Assembly: GCF_965232925.1 (NCBI RefSeq)
Contig: NZ_CBDDRA010000012.1
Location: 1 to 64,000, forward strand
From: Tumidithrix helvetica
GTDB lineage: Bacteria; Cyanobacteriota; Cyanobacteriia; Pseudanabaenales; Pseudanabaenaceae
Length of the DNA stretch: 64,000 nt
Direction of reading: 5' to 3'
Under the pieces are notes generated by a model. The model saw nothing but the letters and a program-made list of their open reading frames with translations. It had not been told where the DNA came from and searched no databases. Below, piece by piece: positions 33,701 through 42,678 of the stretch (positions are counted from its first letter, which is position 1; every line of letters starts with the position of its first letter). The position numbers were made by a program, and so were the translations under genes.

Positions 33701-35065
33701 ATGCAAGACCAGTTACAAACTGCGATCGCCCCCTACTGTAAGTCCGTTGATTATTTAGAAGTACGTTTAGAGCAAAGCGAGTCAACCAGTATTTCCTTTC
33801 AGGGCGCATCACTTCATGCCGTCGATCGCAACTTTGGCTTAGCTGGGGGTATTCGGGCTTGTCACAAAGGTGGGTGGAGTTTTGTAACCTTTAACGACAT
33901 TTCCGATCTCAGCGATCGCATTGAGGCGGCAATTTCGCAAGCCAAGCTGATTGGCAATACCCAGACCGAACTCGCGCAGGTCACGCCGATTCAGGCTGAG
34001 GTGAAGGTTGACATTGGCAACGATCCGCGCGGGATCTCGCTCACGCGCAAACGGGAGATCTTAGAGCGTTACAACCAAATGCTATTAGATTTCGATCCGC
34101 GCATTCAAACTACGCGGACGGGGTACCGCGATCGCTTTGGTACGACCTATTTTGTTAACTCGCGGGGCAGTGCGATCGCCCAAGAACGCTTAGATGTGTC
34201 GGGGAGTTTTGGCGTAATTGCCCGAAATAACGGCACGGTGCGACAAGGCTTTGACTCGGCGCATTCTCGGACTGATTTTGATATTATGCAGTCCCTCGAT
34301 CGCATGGTGCTGGAGACCGCCGAACGGGCAGTGCGTCAGTTAGAGGCACAACCCCTCAAAGGTGGGCAATATAGCGTCATTCTCGATCCCTATCTCGCTG
34401 GGGTATTCATTCACGAGGCTTTTGGTCATCTCTCAGAGGCTGATTTTGTCTATGAAAATCCTCGGATGCAAGAGTTACTTACGCTTGGCAAATCGATCGC
34501 CATTCCTGAATTAAATGTGGTGGATGATGCCACGATTCCCGATCTGCCCGGTAGTATGGTTTACGACGATGAGGGCGTACCAACCCAGCGCAAATATCTG
34601 ATTAAGGATGGCATTCTCAACCAACGCATGCACAGCTTAGAAACTGCTGGTAAGTTGCACGAGCAGCCAACGGGCAATGCCAGAGCCTTGACCGCTTCTT
34701 TCCCGCCGATTGTGAGAATGACGAATACGGCGATCGAGCCAGGGAGCCAGACCTTCGAGCAAATGCTGAGTGGTGTGGATGAAGGCGTCTATGCCGTGCG
34801 TATGTTGGGCGGACAGACGAATGGAGAGATGTTTACCTTTGCGGCGGCAGAAGGTTACATGATTCGCGATGGCAAATTGGCGGAACCTGTGAGCGATGTC
34901 ACCCTCAGCGGTAATGTGTTTCAAACCTTAAAGGATATCGATGCGATCGCTTCTGATGCTGTCTACAGAAATGGTGGCTGTGGCAAAGGCGGTCAATCTG
35001 GTCTGCCTGTAAGCGTGGGTGGTCCCCACGTCAGGATTCGCAATGTGGTTGTAGGTGGGCGGTAG
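33701..35065 (+). CDS. tldD: TldD-family metallopeptidase
   Basis: A protein of 454 residues. The metal site HExxxH is intact in FIHEAFGHLSEADF at about residue 235-248, and the C-terminal GGxCGK-type element appears in RNGGCGKGGQSG. TldD forms a heterodimer with TldE/PmbA, which degrades unfolded peptides and matures some modified peptides such as microcin. No pmbA gene is adjacent. The start ATG 33701 is well placed before DQLQTAIA. Confidence 0.93.
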   Translation: MQDQLQTAIAPYCKSVDYLEVRLEQSESTSISFQGASLHAVDRNFGLAGGIRACHKGGWSFVTFNDISDLSDRIEAAISQAKLIGNTQTELAQVTPIQAEVKVDIGNDPRGISLTRKREILERYNQMLLDFDPRIQTTRTGYRDRFGTTYFVNSRGSAIAQERLDVSGSFGVIARNNGTVRQGFDSAHSRTDFDIMQSLDRMVLETAERAVRQLEAQPLKGGQYSVILDPYLAGVFIHEAFGHLSEADFVYENPRMQELLTLGKSIAIPELNVVDDATIPDLPGSMVYDDEGVPTQRKYLIKDGILNQRMHSLETAGKLHEQPTGNARALTASFPPIVRMTNTAIEPGSQTFEQMLSGVDEGVYAVRMLGGQTNGEMFTFAAAEGYMIRDGKLAEPVSDVTLSGNVFQTLKDIDAIASDAVYRNGGCGKGGQSGLPVSVGGPHVRIRNVVVGGR

Positions 35066-35125
35066 CTAGTTCTTTAAAGATATTTATGACATAATTTAAA
35101 GTCAATCGTATTATCCTAAAAAGCT

Positions 35126-35851
35126 ATGGTTAGCCTTCGCTACGATCATTGGCATCGGTTGCCTACGGCTGAGGAACTGCCCGACTCAGACGAAACTCCT
35201 GTGGATAATGAGCTCCAAAATGACATTCCAAATTTTATCCTCAGTATGCTGCGGCTAGCTTGGGCTAATCGCCAAGATTGGTTTTTTGGTGTAGATATGG
35301 GGATTTACTATCACCCCAATGAAGTTGCGATCGTACCTGATGGCTTTCTTGCTTTAGGGGTAGTAAGACGAAAAAGTGAGAGAGGTCGCTTGAGCTATGT
35401 ACTATGGGAAGAGCAAAATGTCATACCCTTATTGGCGTTAGAGGTAGTATCGCAAAAATATAATGGGGAGTATGAAGCAAAGTTAGAAACTTATCAATCG
35501 CTTGGGATTCTCTACTACGTTATCTATAATCCTCTGACCATAGGACGAAAGAGATCCTATAAAGGTCGTCAACCACTTGAGGTATACAAGTTGACGTCTG
35601 GTAAATATGAATTACTCTCACCATCTATACAAGGCAAGGAAACTTCCATTGTATGGATGCCTGAAATCGGTTTTGGTGTTGGCTGTGAGATGGGAACGCA
35701 TGGCGATTGGAACCGTGAATGGTTGTATTTATACGATGAGGTTGGTAATCGGTATTTAACACCCGAAGAAATGGCTGAACGCGAGCAGCAACGGGCGAAT
35801 CGTTTAGCAGAATATTTGCGTTCTATTGACATCGATCCAGACCGTATCTAG
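35126..35851 (+). CDS. Uma2-family (DUF820) putative endonuclease
   Basis: A protein of 241 residues. The Uma2 fold belongs to the PD-(D/E)XK nucleases and is highly expanded in cyanobacteria. Visible elements: VAIVPDGFLAL with the PD acid, LLALEVVSQKYNGEYEAKLETY with the E-V-S pair and the following Lys, and ILYYVIYNP. The C-terminus is a coiled, Glu/Arg-rich helix (EMAEREQQRANRLAEYL), as is usual. The cellular role of the family is not known. Its stop overlaps the convergent anti-sigma gene by 4 bases. Confidence 0.92.
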   Translation: MVSLRYDHWHRLPTAEELPDSDETPVDNELQNDIPNFILSMLRLAWANRQDWFFGVDMGIYYHPNEVAIVPDGFLALGVVRRKSERGRLSYVLWEEQNVIPLLALEVVSQKYNGEYEAKLETYQSLGILYYVIYNPLTIGRKRSYKGRQPLEVYKLTSGKYELLSPSIQGKETSIVWMPEIGFGVGCEMGTHGDWNREWLYLYDEVGNRYLTPEEMAEREQQRANRLAEYLRSIDIDPDRI

Positions 35852-36687
35852 AGAGAAATCTCTCCTTTCATGACCATTTCGCCTGTGGGTTCGGGGGTGG
35901 TGGCTGAGGGTTCCACAGTGATCACTACGGCATTTGTACCCATGAGAAATTCGCCTAAGGGAACTTTGACAAATACCTTTCCCGATGCATCAGCTTGGAA
36001 GTTACCACAGTCCATCTTTTTGCCATTGACTATCGACCAGAGTCGGTACATTTTACCTTTGGGCAAAGGGGGCAAATTTTGAATTGTCAGTAAAGCAGAA
36101 TTTCCCTGCGGCACAATCACCAAACTGCCCGAAGCGGTGGGAGTCGTGCCCATGCCTTTGAGCGAGAGCAGACGATTATTCGGTTGAGGCAAGAGCGCCA
36201 CCATGTTGCGATAGCTAGACAGTTCTGCCTGTGCGATCGCGAGTTCTTGGCGGAGACGATAGGCATCAATGCTCAAGCCAGCAAAACCGATCGCGGCAAG
36301 TCCAGCGATCGCGCCCAACCATATTTTCGGTTGTCGCCATAGGAGCAATGCAGGATTCACCAATGGGTTTGGCGATGGGTTCACTGTTAAACTAGCAGGA
36401 GAATTCACGGGCGAATTTGATAATGCACTATCTGAGGCAGTTTCAAGATTCATCTCAGCTTGGGCTTGCTCTAAAATTCGCGATCGCAGATCGATATCGG
36501 GAGCAGTTTCAGGTAAAGCATAGGGCAGTAGGGATAGGGTTTCTTGCAAGCGATCGACTTCGGTTTGGAACTCAGGACGATCGCTCAAGAGTTGTAGTAC
36601 GCTCTCCACCTCATAGGGTGTTAAATCGCCTAGTACGTAACCTGCCAGAAGTTCCTGCATTGCTTCAGGCTGTTCCCTCCCTGTCAT
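35848..36687 (-). CDS. RskA-family anti-sigma factor
   Basis: A protein of 279 residues. An N-terminal helical sigma-binding region (MQELLAGYVLGDLTPYEVES) without a zinc-binding HxxxCxxC motif is followed by a Pro/Asn linker, one membrane segment at about 128-145 (IWLGAIAGLAAIGFAGL) and an extracytoplasmic RskA domain with LTIQNLPPLPKGKMYRLW and a conserved VITVEPS. RskA-type factors hold an ECF sigma factor at the membrane until proteolysis. It follows the sigma gene directly, separated by only two bases, as one operon. Confidence 0.93.
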   Translation of the reverse strand: MTGREQPEAMQELLAGYVLGDLTPYEVESVLQLLSDRPEFQTEVDRLQETLSLLPYALPETAPDIDLRSRILEQAQAEMNLETASDSALSNSPVNSPASLTVNPSPNPLVNPALLLWRQPKIWLGAIAGLAAIGFAGLSIDAYRLRQELAIAQAELSSYRNMVALLPQPNNRLLSLKGMGTTPTASGSLVIVPQGNSALLTIQNLPPLPKGKMYRLWSIVNGKKMDCGNFQADASGKVFVKVPLGEFLMGTNAVVITVEPSATTPEPTGEMVMKGEISL

Positions 36688-36689
36688 TT

Positions 36690-37247
36690 CTATTCCCCCA
36701 CATCCTTTAAGATTTTTCTCAGCCCTAATAATCCCTGTCTAGCCCATGATTTGATCGTTCCTAGAGGAATTTCTAAATTCTTGGCGATTTCTGATTGACT
36801 CTGCCCTTCGTAATATGCCATCTCTAACACCTGCCGATGCTTGTCGGGTAATGTTTGTAAGGCTTCGCGCACGAGTCCTGAAACTTCGGTAGTTGTCACA
36901 TTTTCCATGAGATTATCGGGGCTTTGGTCTGAAACGAGATGGCTCCATTTTTGCAAGGATTGTTGCTGCGATCTCGTTTTGCGAATGCGATCGATCGCTC
37001 TCGATCTGGTTAAAATCATCAAAAAAGTGTACATAGATCCTCGCTTGGCATCGTAACTACAATTACGAGTCAAAGATAAAAATACATCTTGGGTCAGATC
37101 TTCTGCTTCTTGCTTGTTGCCCAAAATTCGCAAAGCTAACCGATAAACCAAGGCTCCATAGCGATCGTAGAAGATACCCAGTGCGTCTAGGTTTCCTGCG
37201 CGGAGAGATTGGAATACGTCTATGTCTGTTTGGCTAGATAGTGTCAT
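36690..37247 (-). CDS. ECF-type sigma-70 family sigma factor
   Basis: A protein of 185 residues. Region 2 spans about 15-85 (FYDRYGALVYRLALRILGNKQ, then EDLTQDVFLSL and RSRAIDRIRK); region 4 spans about 120-180 (LPDKHRQVLEMAYYEGQSQ, then IPLGTIKSWARQGLLGLR). No region 3, as in ECF (group 3) factors. Paired with the membrane anti-sigma factor downstream, it presumably responds to an envelope signal. The promoter lies in the 37248-37517 gap, which otherwise holds no gene. The pairing resembles SigK/RskA; no gene symbol is assigned. Confidence 0.94.
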   Translation of the reverse strand: MTLSSQTDIDVFQSLRAGNLDALGIFYDRYGALVYRLALRILGNKQEAEDLTQDVFLSLTRNCSYDAKRGSMYTFLMILTRSRAIDRIRKTRSQQQSLQKWSHLVSDQSPDNLMENVTTTEVSGLVREALQTLPDKHRQVLEMAYYEGQSQSEIAKNLEIPLGTIKSWARQGLLGLRKILKDVGE

Positions 37248-37517
37248 CCTAGAGTAAAGGCATAAACGATTAAGGGGTTTAGCTCTGCTAGATGCTAAAT
37301 CAAATCCTAGTCTTGGTCAATTTTTCTCCTTATATTTTAAAGTTTACAGCAGTGCGATCGCTAACCATAGTGCAATTATCCCTATGCCTCTAGGACAGGC
37401 TGAGCGATCGGCTTGATGATTTAGACGCTTGTATTAAATACGCACCGATTTGAATTTTGGATGAATTGGCGACTCATTTAGGATTGCTATAGCATGTTTG
37501 CTTGCAATTCACTGCAA

Positions 37518-37751
37518 CTACTCCAGATTGAAACAAGGTATCACTTCACTTACTTCTGCAAGGCGATCGAATCGCTGCATTTGTTTTTGAGCGTCTTTAT
37601 AAAGTAAACCGCTCTTGATTTCATAGTATGTAAAGACTGAGAATGAAAGATAGGAATAGCCTTGACGATAAAGGCGGAACTTCTCAACCACTATCGGGTT
37701 CCCACGCAAAAAATAGGAGAGGATATTCGTGTCGAGTAGTGCTTTTTTCAT
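37518..37751 (-). pseudogene. Truncated PIN-domain toxin (VapC-like)
   Basis: Only 77 residues, about 50 fewer than a normal VapC. The N-terminal PIN motif LLDTNILSYFLRG with the first catalytic Asp and the Glu in FTYYEIKSGLL are present, but the C-terminal half carrying the remaining acidic residues is missing. The frame ends next to TCATTTAGGATTGCTATA (37474-37491), an 18-base motif almost repeated at 3842-3859, so an insertion may have cut the gene. The toxin is probably inactive. Its start overlaps the antitoxin stop by 4 bases, the normal TA arrangement. Confidence 0.75.
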
Positions 37752-37969
37752 GCACGATTCATCCTATCCAGATCGAGTTGACGATTAGCTTCTGCCTCTT
37801 CGACAATGGCTTTCATCATATCTTCTGCATCGGCTGCCATACCAGCAAATTCCATAAAGTCAACTTGTGGTCGTTTAGCTTTCATAAATTGGACAAAGTT
37901 GAGAATCTCTGTAAACATCGAAATCGGGGTGTTTTCTAGTTCGTGAAGTAATCGTTCTTTGGTTGTCAT
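37748..37969 (-). CDS. VapB/DUF2281-type antitoxin
   Basis: A protein of 73 residues, the partner of the overlapping PIN gene. The N-terminus MTTKERLLHELENTP and the helix EILNFVQFMKA are typical of small cyanobacterial antitoxins that bind DNA through their N-terminus and the toxin through a disordered C-terminus (here the acidic AADAEDMMKAIVEEAEA). It remains intact while the toxin is truncated. Confidence 0.75.
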   Translation of the reverse strand: MTTKERLLHELENTPISMFTEILNFVQFMKAKRPQVDFMEFAGMAADAEDMMKAIVEEAEANRQLDLDRMNRA

Positions 37970-38295
37970 ATGTTTTCCTCCTATTGCTTTTAAGATAGCG
38001 TATCATTTCCTAATATGTGACAGTTGAAGGTGCTGGTGTCGAGATTCGTTCATCTGGGTAAGTAGGTGAAACCATCTCAAGCGGATAGCTAAGAACTTAT
38101 ACTCATTAACTCGGCAACCCTAGATATTAAAGGAGATCCCGTTGTTTCAAGGGTCGCCACCTAAAAAATGCACGCTCGATTATTGCCAAGTTAATAGGAG
38201 ATATACCCAGTAGCATGAAATCAAGTTTCGCCCGAATCACTGACATGAGCGGACAGTTTTTAACAAAAGTAAAAGATCTTAGTTAGCGATTTAGT
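37970..38295. other. Intergenic region without a recognisable gene
   Basis: These 326 bases contain no convincing frame. The segment about 38040-38175 has a balanced composition unlike the AT-rich surroundings (for example GGAGATCCCGTTGTTTCAAG) and could be a decayed gene or structured RNA, but I cannot assign it. Confidence 0.45.
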
Positions 38296-41202
38296 TCAAT
38301 GTAGAGCGTCTCCTTTGATTTGAGGATGGCAATTCGCGATTGCGTTATCACCTATATCCAGCAGAGTATGACAGCAGACAATGTTGTAATAAACAAGATG
38401 CTTGTTGGGAGGATCGTTGGAATCGAAAAGAAACAGTCTAGCTAGTTCTATGGTTGCTTCTCGGTAACGTTTTAAATAACACAAACAATTTGCCCGATAA
38501 AACCACACTTCCTTATTGCCAGAATTAGCTTCAAGTGCTCGATTGAGATAGGAAAAGGCTTCTTGATATCGTTCGAGATTGTAAAAGATATATCCACATT
38601 TTTTCCAAATCCCATCAAAATTGGGATCGAGTTTAATTACCCGATCGTACGCTCCCAGCGCATCTTCGAGCTTGCCTAATAACAGAAAGAGATCTCCTTT
38701 TAAATTCCAAGCATATTCATCATCTGAATTGAGTTCGATCGCGCGATCGATAGGTTCTAAAGCTTCATCATAACGCTTGAGCTTATGCAACGCAAAGCCC
38801 AAATTACTCCACAACTTTGAACAGGTTGGTTCGACTTTAATCGCTTGTTTGCAGGCTTCAATCAATTCTCGATCTTGATTTAATCGATCTAACAAATTTG
38901 TCTTGAGGTTCCAAGAACAGCAATTTTCGGGGTCTTCAGCGATCGCGCGATCGGTATAAACCAAGGCTTCTTCGTAGCGATCTAAATAAAATAACATCCA
39001 AGCACATTGTCGCGAAATGCGACCTCGGAAAGCACCAAAACGTTTCGATGCTTGTTCTTCTAAGGTTCGTTCCATTGTTAGCTCATAAGCTGCGATCGCT
39101 TCCTCATATCGTCCGAGTTTTTCCAGCGCATCACCACGCAACTCTAGTACGTTATACTGATTGCCCTGGCAGAATTCTAGCGCACGATCACAGGCTTCCA
39201 AAGCTTCTGCATACCTACCAAGATCGATGAAAGCATTGATATGAAAATGCCATCCCACTTCAGATTTTGGTGCGATGGAAACCATTTTTTCTCTACAGGC
39301 ATCGGCTTCTTCTTTCTCACCTTTTTGCAAAAAGAAAGATCTTTGAATGTCCAGCTCATATTGGATAGAATCGCTGTCGCGATAAAGCAAAGCTTTACGA
39401 AAAGCTTCACGAGATTCATCTTTACGTCCGAGTTCCCAAAGCACGCATCCTCGCTGATGCCATTGCGAAGATTCTTCTATTTCAGAATCAAGAATTTTAT
39501 CGATCGCTAAGATAGCCTCTTCATACCGTCTCAAAATAACTAGCACTTCTGCGATTTCTTTCAAAGCTCTTACTTTTTCTTGCTTTTCAGTTGCATGTTC
39601 CAGCCACTTTTCGCAAAATATCATAATATCTTCATGACGACCAATCTCTTTCAGATATCTGATATGCATCATTCTCATTTCAAATAAGTCATACCAGTCT
39701 CTATCGGATGTAATAATCTCAGTATCAGCAATATCAAACACTCTAGCCGATGAGATTGCCGCTGCTTCCCATCTTTTTAAGCGCCCGAGAATTATTGCAC
39801 TTTGCCTCCAAAACCTTCGAGTGTCTGGCATGAGCAATAAGGCTCGATCGATCGATGTCAGGGCTTCTTCAAGTCGTTCGAGTTGCTCTAAAGTAACGGC
39901 TTTGCCATACCAAGCCTCAGGGGACTCTGGACTTAAAGCGATCGCCTCATCATAGGCAACCAAGGCTTCATTATACTTACGAAGTGCTCGAAAAGAATTT
40001 CCTCGCTTAGTTGCGATTTCATGTTTTGGAAATATTGCATCTTTCTTACCAGATAGTAGCAAGGCAATTTCATAGTTATTTAGTTCTAATTCACCACTTC
40101 TTAAGTAAAAATCAATATCTGGTTGAAGTTCGATGGCTTTCTCAAATGCAAGCCTAGCTTCCTCATATCTCCCTAAATCTAGTAAACTCTCTCCTTTATA
40201 CCTACATGCATCAGAATTACTTGGATCGATCTCTAGGACTTTCTCAAAACCTCGAACCGCTTCTTCAAACTTACTCAGATCGTTATTAAATCTTGCGATA
40301 TTTCCATAAGTAATTGCTCTACTAAACCACGCTTTTACATCGTTCTCACGTATTTCAATGGCTCGATCAAAAGCATAAATTGCCTCCTCATCGCGATCCC
40401 AACTCATGAACAAATACCCTTTTTCTCGCCATACATCAGCATCATCGAAATTAATTCCCAGATACTTGTCCCAGCAAAAATGCGCTCCGTTATGAGATCC
40501 GTGTCTGTGATGGGCATAACCACGTTTTTTCCACAATTCGGGGTCATCAGGAGAGAGATGAAATGCTCTATCCATACACTCTATGGATTCGTTTTGTCTT
40601 TCTAGACGCCAAAGCAGAGAACCTTTCTTCGCCCATGCTTGATAATTGTCTGGGTCGATCGCAATCGCGCGATCGTAAGCCTGTAATGCCTCATTTCTTT
40701 GGTTTTGCCTCTCTAAAGCTTCTCCAAGCTTTATCCATGCTTGCCATCTATTTGGCTCGATCTCGATTGCTCGTTCAAATGAATTTAGCGATTTTACATG
40801 TTGAAAGTCTTGCAGTTCAGCCCTACCAAGATTGAGCCATGCTTCGTAGTAGTTGGGGTTGAGATGGATAGCTCGTTCAAAAGCTGCTCGCGATCGCTCT
40901 TCTTTTTGATTGTGGTAAGCCTCTAGCTGCCAACCAAAATATTCTAGATATTCTCCAAAGCGATTCCAAGCTTCACTATCGTTTGGATTGACTTCTACGG
41001 TCTGTTCAGCAAGCGGAAGTAGTATTGTACCGATTTCAGATCGCCGTTCCCAGCTAATTTTAAGGATATCGGAATCTGGAATGACCTTGCTATCCTCGAT
41101 CTCTATTGCCCGATCGAGTGCATCTTTTGCTTCTTGGTATTTACCCTGCTCGAAAAGCTTGACACTTAGATTGAATAACGCTTTGCTGTCTGTTAAATTC
41201 AT
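38296..41202 (-). CDS. Very long tetratricopeptide-repeat protein
   Basis: A protein of 968 residues composed almost entirely of TPR units of 34 residues, some 25 in number. Typical units include EAWLNLGRAELQ, KAWFSRAITYGN, EAWYGKAVTLEQLERLEEAL and YAWNLKGDLFLLLGKLEDAL. There is no signal peptide, membrane segment or catalytic domain. TPR superhelices act as protein-binding scaffolds. A middle block (about 500-640) has poorer repeats and could bind a partner of its own. The partner is unknown; neighbours give no clear hint. Confidence 0.93.
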   Translation of the reverse strand: MNLTDSKALFNLSVKLFEQGKYQEAKDALDRAIEIEDSKVIPDSDILKISWERRSEIGTILLPLAEQTVEVNPNDSEAWNRFGEYLEYFGWQLEAYHNQKEERSRAAFERAIHLNPNYYEAWLNLGRAELQDFQHVKSLNSFERAIEIEPNRWQAWIKLGEALERQNQRNEALQAYDRAIAIDPDNYQAWAKKGSLLWRLERQNESIECMDRAFHLSPDDPELWKKRGYAHHRHGSHNGAHFCWDKYLGINFDDADVWREKGYLFMSWDRDEEAIYAFDRAIEIRENDVKAWFSRAITYGNIARFNNDLSKFEEAVRGFEKVLEIDPSNSDACRYKGESLLDLGRYEEARLAFEKAIELQPDIDFYLRSGELELNNYEIALLLSGKKDAIFPKHEIATKRGNSFRALRKYNEALVAYDEAIALSPESPEAWYGKAVTLEQLERLEEALTSIDRALLLMPDTRRFWRQSAIILGRLKRWEAAAISSARVFDIADTEIITSDRDWYDLFEMRMMHIRYLKEIGRHEDIMIFCEKWLEHATEKQEKVRALKEIAEVLVILRRYEEAILAIDKILDSEIEESSQWHQRGCVLWELGRKDESREAFRKALLYRDSDSIQYELDIQRSFFLQKGEKEEADACREKMVSIAPKSEVGWHFHINAFIDLGRYAEALEACDRALEFCQGNQYNVLELRGDALEKLGRYEEAIAAYELTMERTLEEQASKRFGAFRGRISRQCAWMLFYLDRYEEALVYTDRAIAEDPENCCSWNLKTNLLDRLNQDRELIEACKQAIKVEPTCSKLWSNLGFALHKLKRYDEALEPIDRAIELNSDDEYAWNLKGDLFLLLGKLEDALGAYDRVIKLDPNFDGIWKKCGYIFYNLERYQEAFSYLNRALEANSGNKEVWFYRANCLCYLKRYREATIELARLFLFDSNDPPNKHLVYYNIVCCHTLLDIGDNAIANCHPQIKGDALH

Positions 41203-41529
41203 GCATCATTAGGGAAGTACTCCTTATAGAACTCATTAATGTAACAGTATAGCGTATCTTCAAGGAAAGCGATCGGTCGCACAGAATACATCAATCTAAG
41301 TGCTGTAAACGCTGAGAGACAGCGAGATCTAGGCTGCTTTTTTAAGGAGATAATCGATGGACTTCCTATGCTTCATCATTTTGGTGGCTATTCAAAAAGC
41401 GATCGTGGAGAAGATTGGGATGAAATAATTAAAATCTTGGAAGCTTGCGACACTAAAACCATTTCCTTTAGATCGCAATTGGAAATTGCTATAATTCTTT
41501 GGCTTTCTTAAGTTCTATTGGATAGATTC
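41203..41529. other. Intergenic region with a pdxH-like fragment
   Basis: Between the divergent TPR and Cache genes. Apart from the pdxH-derived fragment at 41342-41445 (separate entry) I see no gene. The promoters of the flanking genes must lie here. Confidence 0.55.
41342..41445 (-). pseudogene. Decayed copy of the 3' end of pdxH
   Basis: This stretch is roughly 80-85% identical to bases 43885-43988, the 3' end of the pdxH gene, in the same orientation. Both share AAGGAGATAATCGATGGACT. In the pdxH reading frame the Trp of DEAWEV has become TAG, and further upstream a TAA appears, so the fragment cannot code for pdxH. It is a partial duplication bracketing the Cache/ion-channel pair. Confidence 0.7.
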
Positions 41530-42678
41530 ATGCAGTTACGGATTAAAGTTCCATTACTGACTACGTTAGTTGCGCTCATCGCATCGCTCGTTCTCGCATT
41601 ATTTTCTTATTCAAATGCACTGCAATCGATTGAGAATACACAACAGCAAGAACTAAAAACGACAGTTACGTTAATACAGAAATATACCGAGGAACAGACG
41701 AAAAAAGCTTTGTCTAGAGCAGAATTGATTGCCGCTCTTCCCTCTGTTCAACAGGCATTTCGGGCAAAAAACCGCGATCAACTCGCCCAGTTGCTCGTAC
41801 CAGCTTTTCTGATTCAACGCGATCGCTACGATGTTCGCGATGCGCATTTTCATTTAGCCCCAGCAACCTCATTCTTACGGTTATTTTATCTCAACAAATA
41901 TGGCGAAGAAATGAGTAGCTTTCGCGAGACGGTCGTATTGACCAATCAACGGCAAGAACCGCAAAGTGGCGTGGAGATCAGTCGCCATGGATTAAATATT
42001 CGCGGTGTCGTCCCGATCGCTGATGCCCAAGGCGCGATCGGAAGTTTTGAGGTAGGAATGAGCTTTAACGGAGTTTTAGAAGCAGTTAAACAGGTGACAG
42101 GTTTTGAATTAGGCGTGTTTGTCGATAACGAACTCATGACTAAAGTTGCTACGGGTCTTCCTGCGCCTGAGAGCGAACGCGTTATTGGTGGTTTACGCAA
42201 TGAAAGTTCTACGGACTGGGCATTTGTGCGCCCACTCGTCTCCCCCGATTTGCTGCGCAAATCTAACGACACGACCTTAAAAGTCCAAAAGATTGATGGG
42301 ATTGATTATGGCATCGCTGTAGTTCCCCTGCTTGATTTTAAAGGCAAAAAGATTGGTGTAGTTGTTGCAGGCAAAAGTTTTCAAGCCTTAACTAGTCAAG
42401 CAAATGCCATCTCGATCAATATTTTGGTAATCACATTATTTGAAGTGATTATTTTGGCTGGAACATCAACAATTCTATTTAATGGATTGCTCATGCGTCC
42501 AATGATGGCAGTAGGAAATGCGATCGCGAGCTTAGCGATCGATAATGTTGCTAATCCGATCGCGGATCTTGTCATTCGTCGAGATGAAGTTGGGAAAATT
42601 GCTAGGAGTTGCGAGCTACTGCAACAAAAACTAACAGGGGTGAAAGAAGACTCAAAGGAGCATAATCTCAATGCTTAA
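41530..42678 (+). CDS. Membrane Cache-domain receptor without output domain
   Basis: A protein of 382 residues from ATG 41530. A membrane segment at about 9-28 is followed by a large extracytoplasmic region (about 30-290) of the double-Cache type, with a helical stalk, FLRLFYLNKYGEEMSSFRET and NIRGVVPIADAQGAIGSFEV. A second membrane segment lies at about 293-315, then a HAMP-like stretch (MRPMMAVGNAIASLAID, RRDEVGKIA) to the end. No kinase, cyclase or methyl-accepting domain follows. Such receptors normally bind small molecules such as amino acids or purines. Its stop overlaps the start of the ion-channel gene by 8 bases, so translation is coupled, suggesting that the two proteins work together. 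Confidence 0.82.
   Translation: MQLRIKVPLLTTLVALIASLVLALFSYSNALQSIENTQQQELKTTVTLIQKYTEEQTKKALSRAELIAALPSVQQAFRAKNRDQLAQLLVPAFLIQRDRYDVRDAHFHLAPATSFLRLFYLNKYGEEMSSFRETVVLTNQRQEPQSGVEISRHGLNIRGVVPIADAQGAIGSFEVGMSFNGVLEAVKQVTGFELGVFVDNELMTKVATGLPAPESERVIGGLRNESSTDWAFVRPLVSPDLLRKSNDTTLKVQKIDGIDYGIAVVPLLDFKGKKIGVVVAGKSFQALTSQANAISINILVITLFEVIILAGTSTILFNGLLMRPMMAVGNAIASLAIDNVANPIADLVIRRDEVGKIARSCELLQQKLTGVKEDSKEHNLNA

Noticed and set aside
38040..38175. Possible structured RNA or decayed gene upstream of the TPR gene
   Set aside because: Composition differs from the surroundings, but I could not match it to a known RNA family or find a frame without stops.
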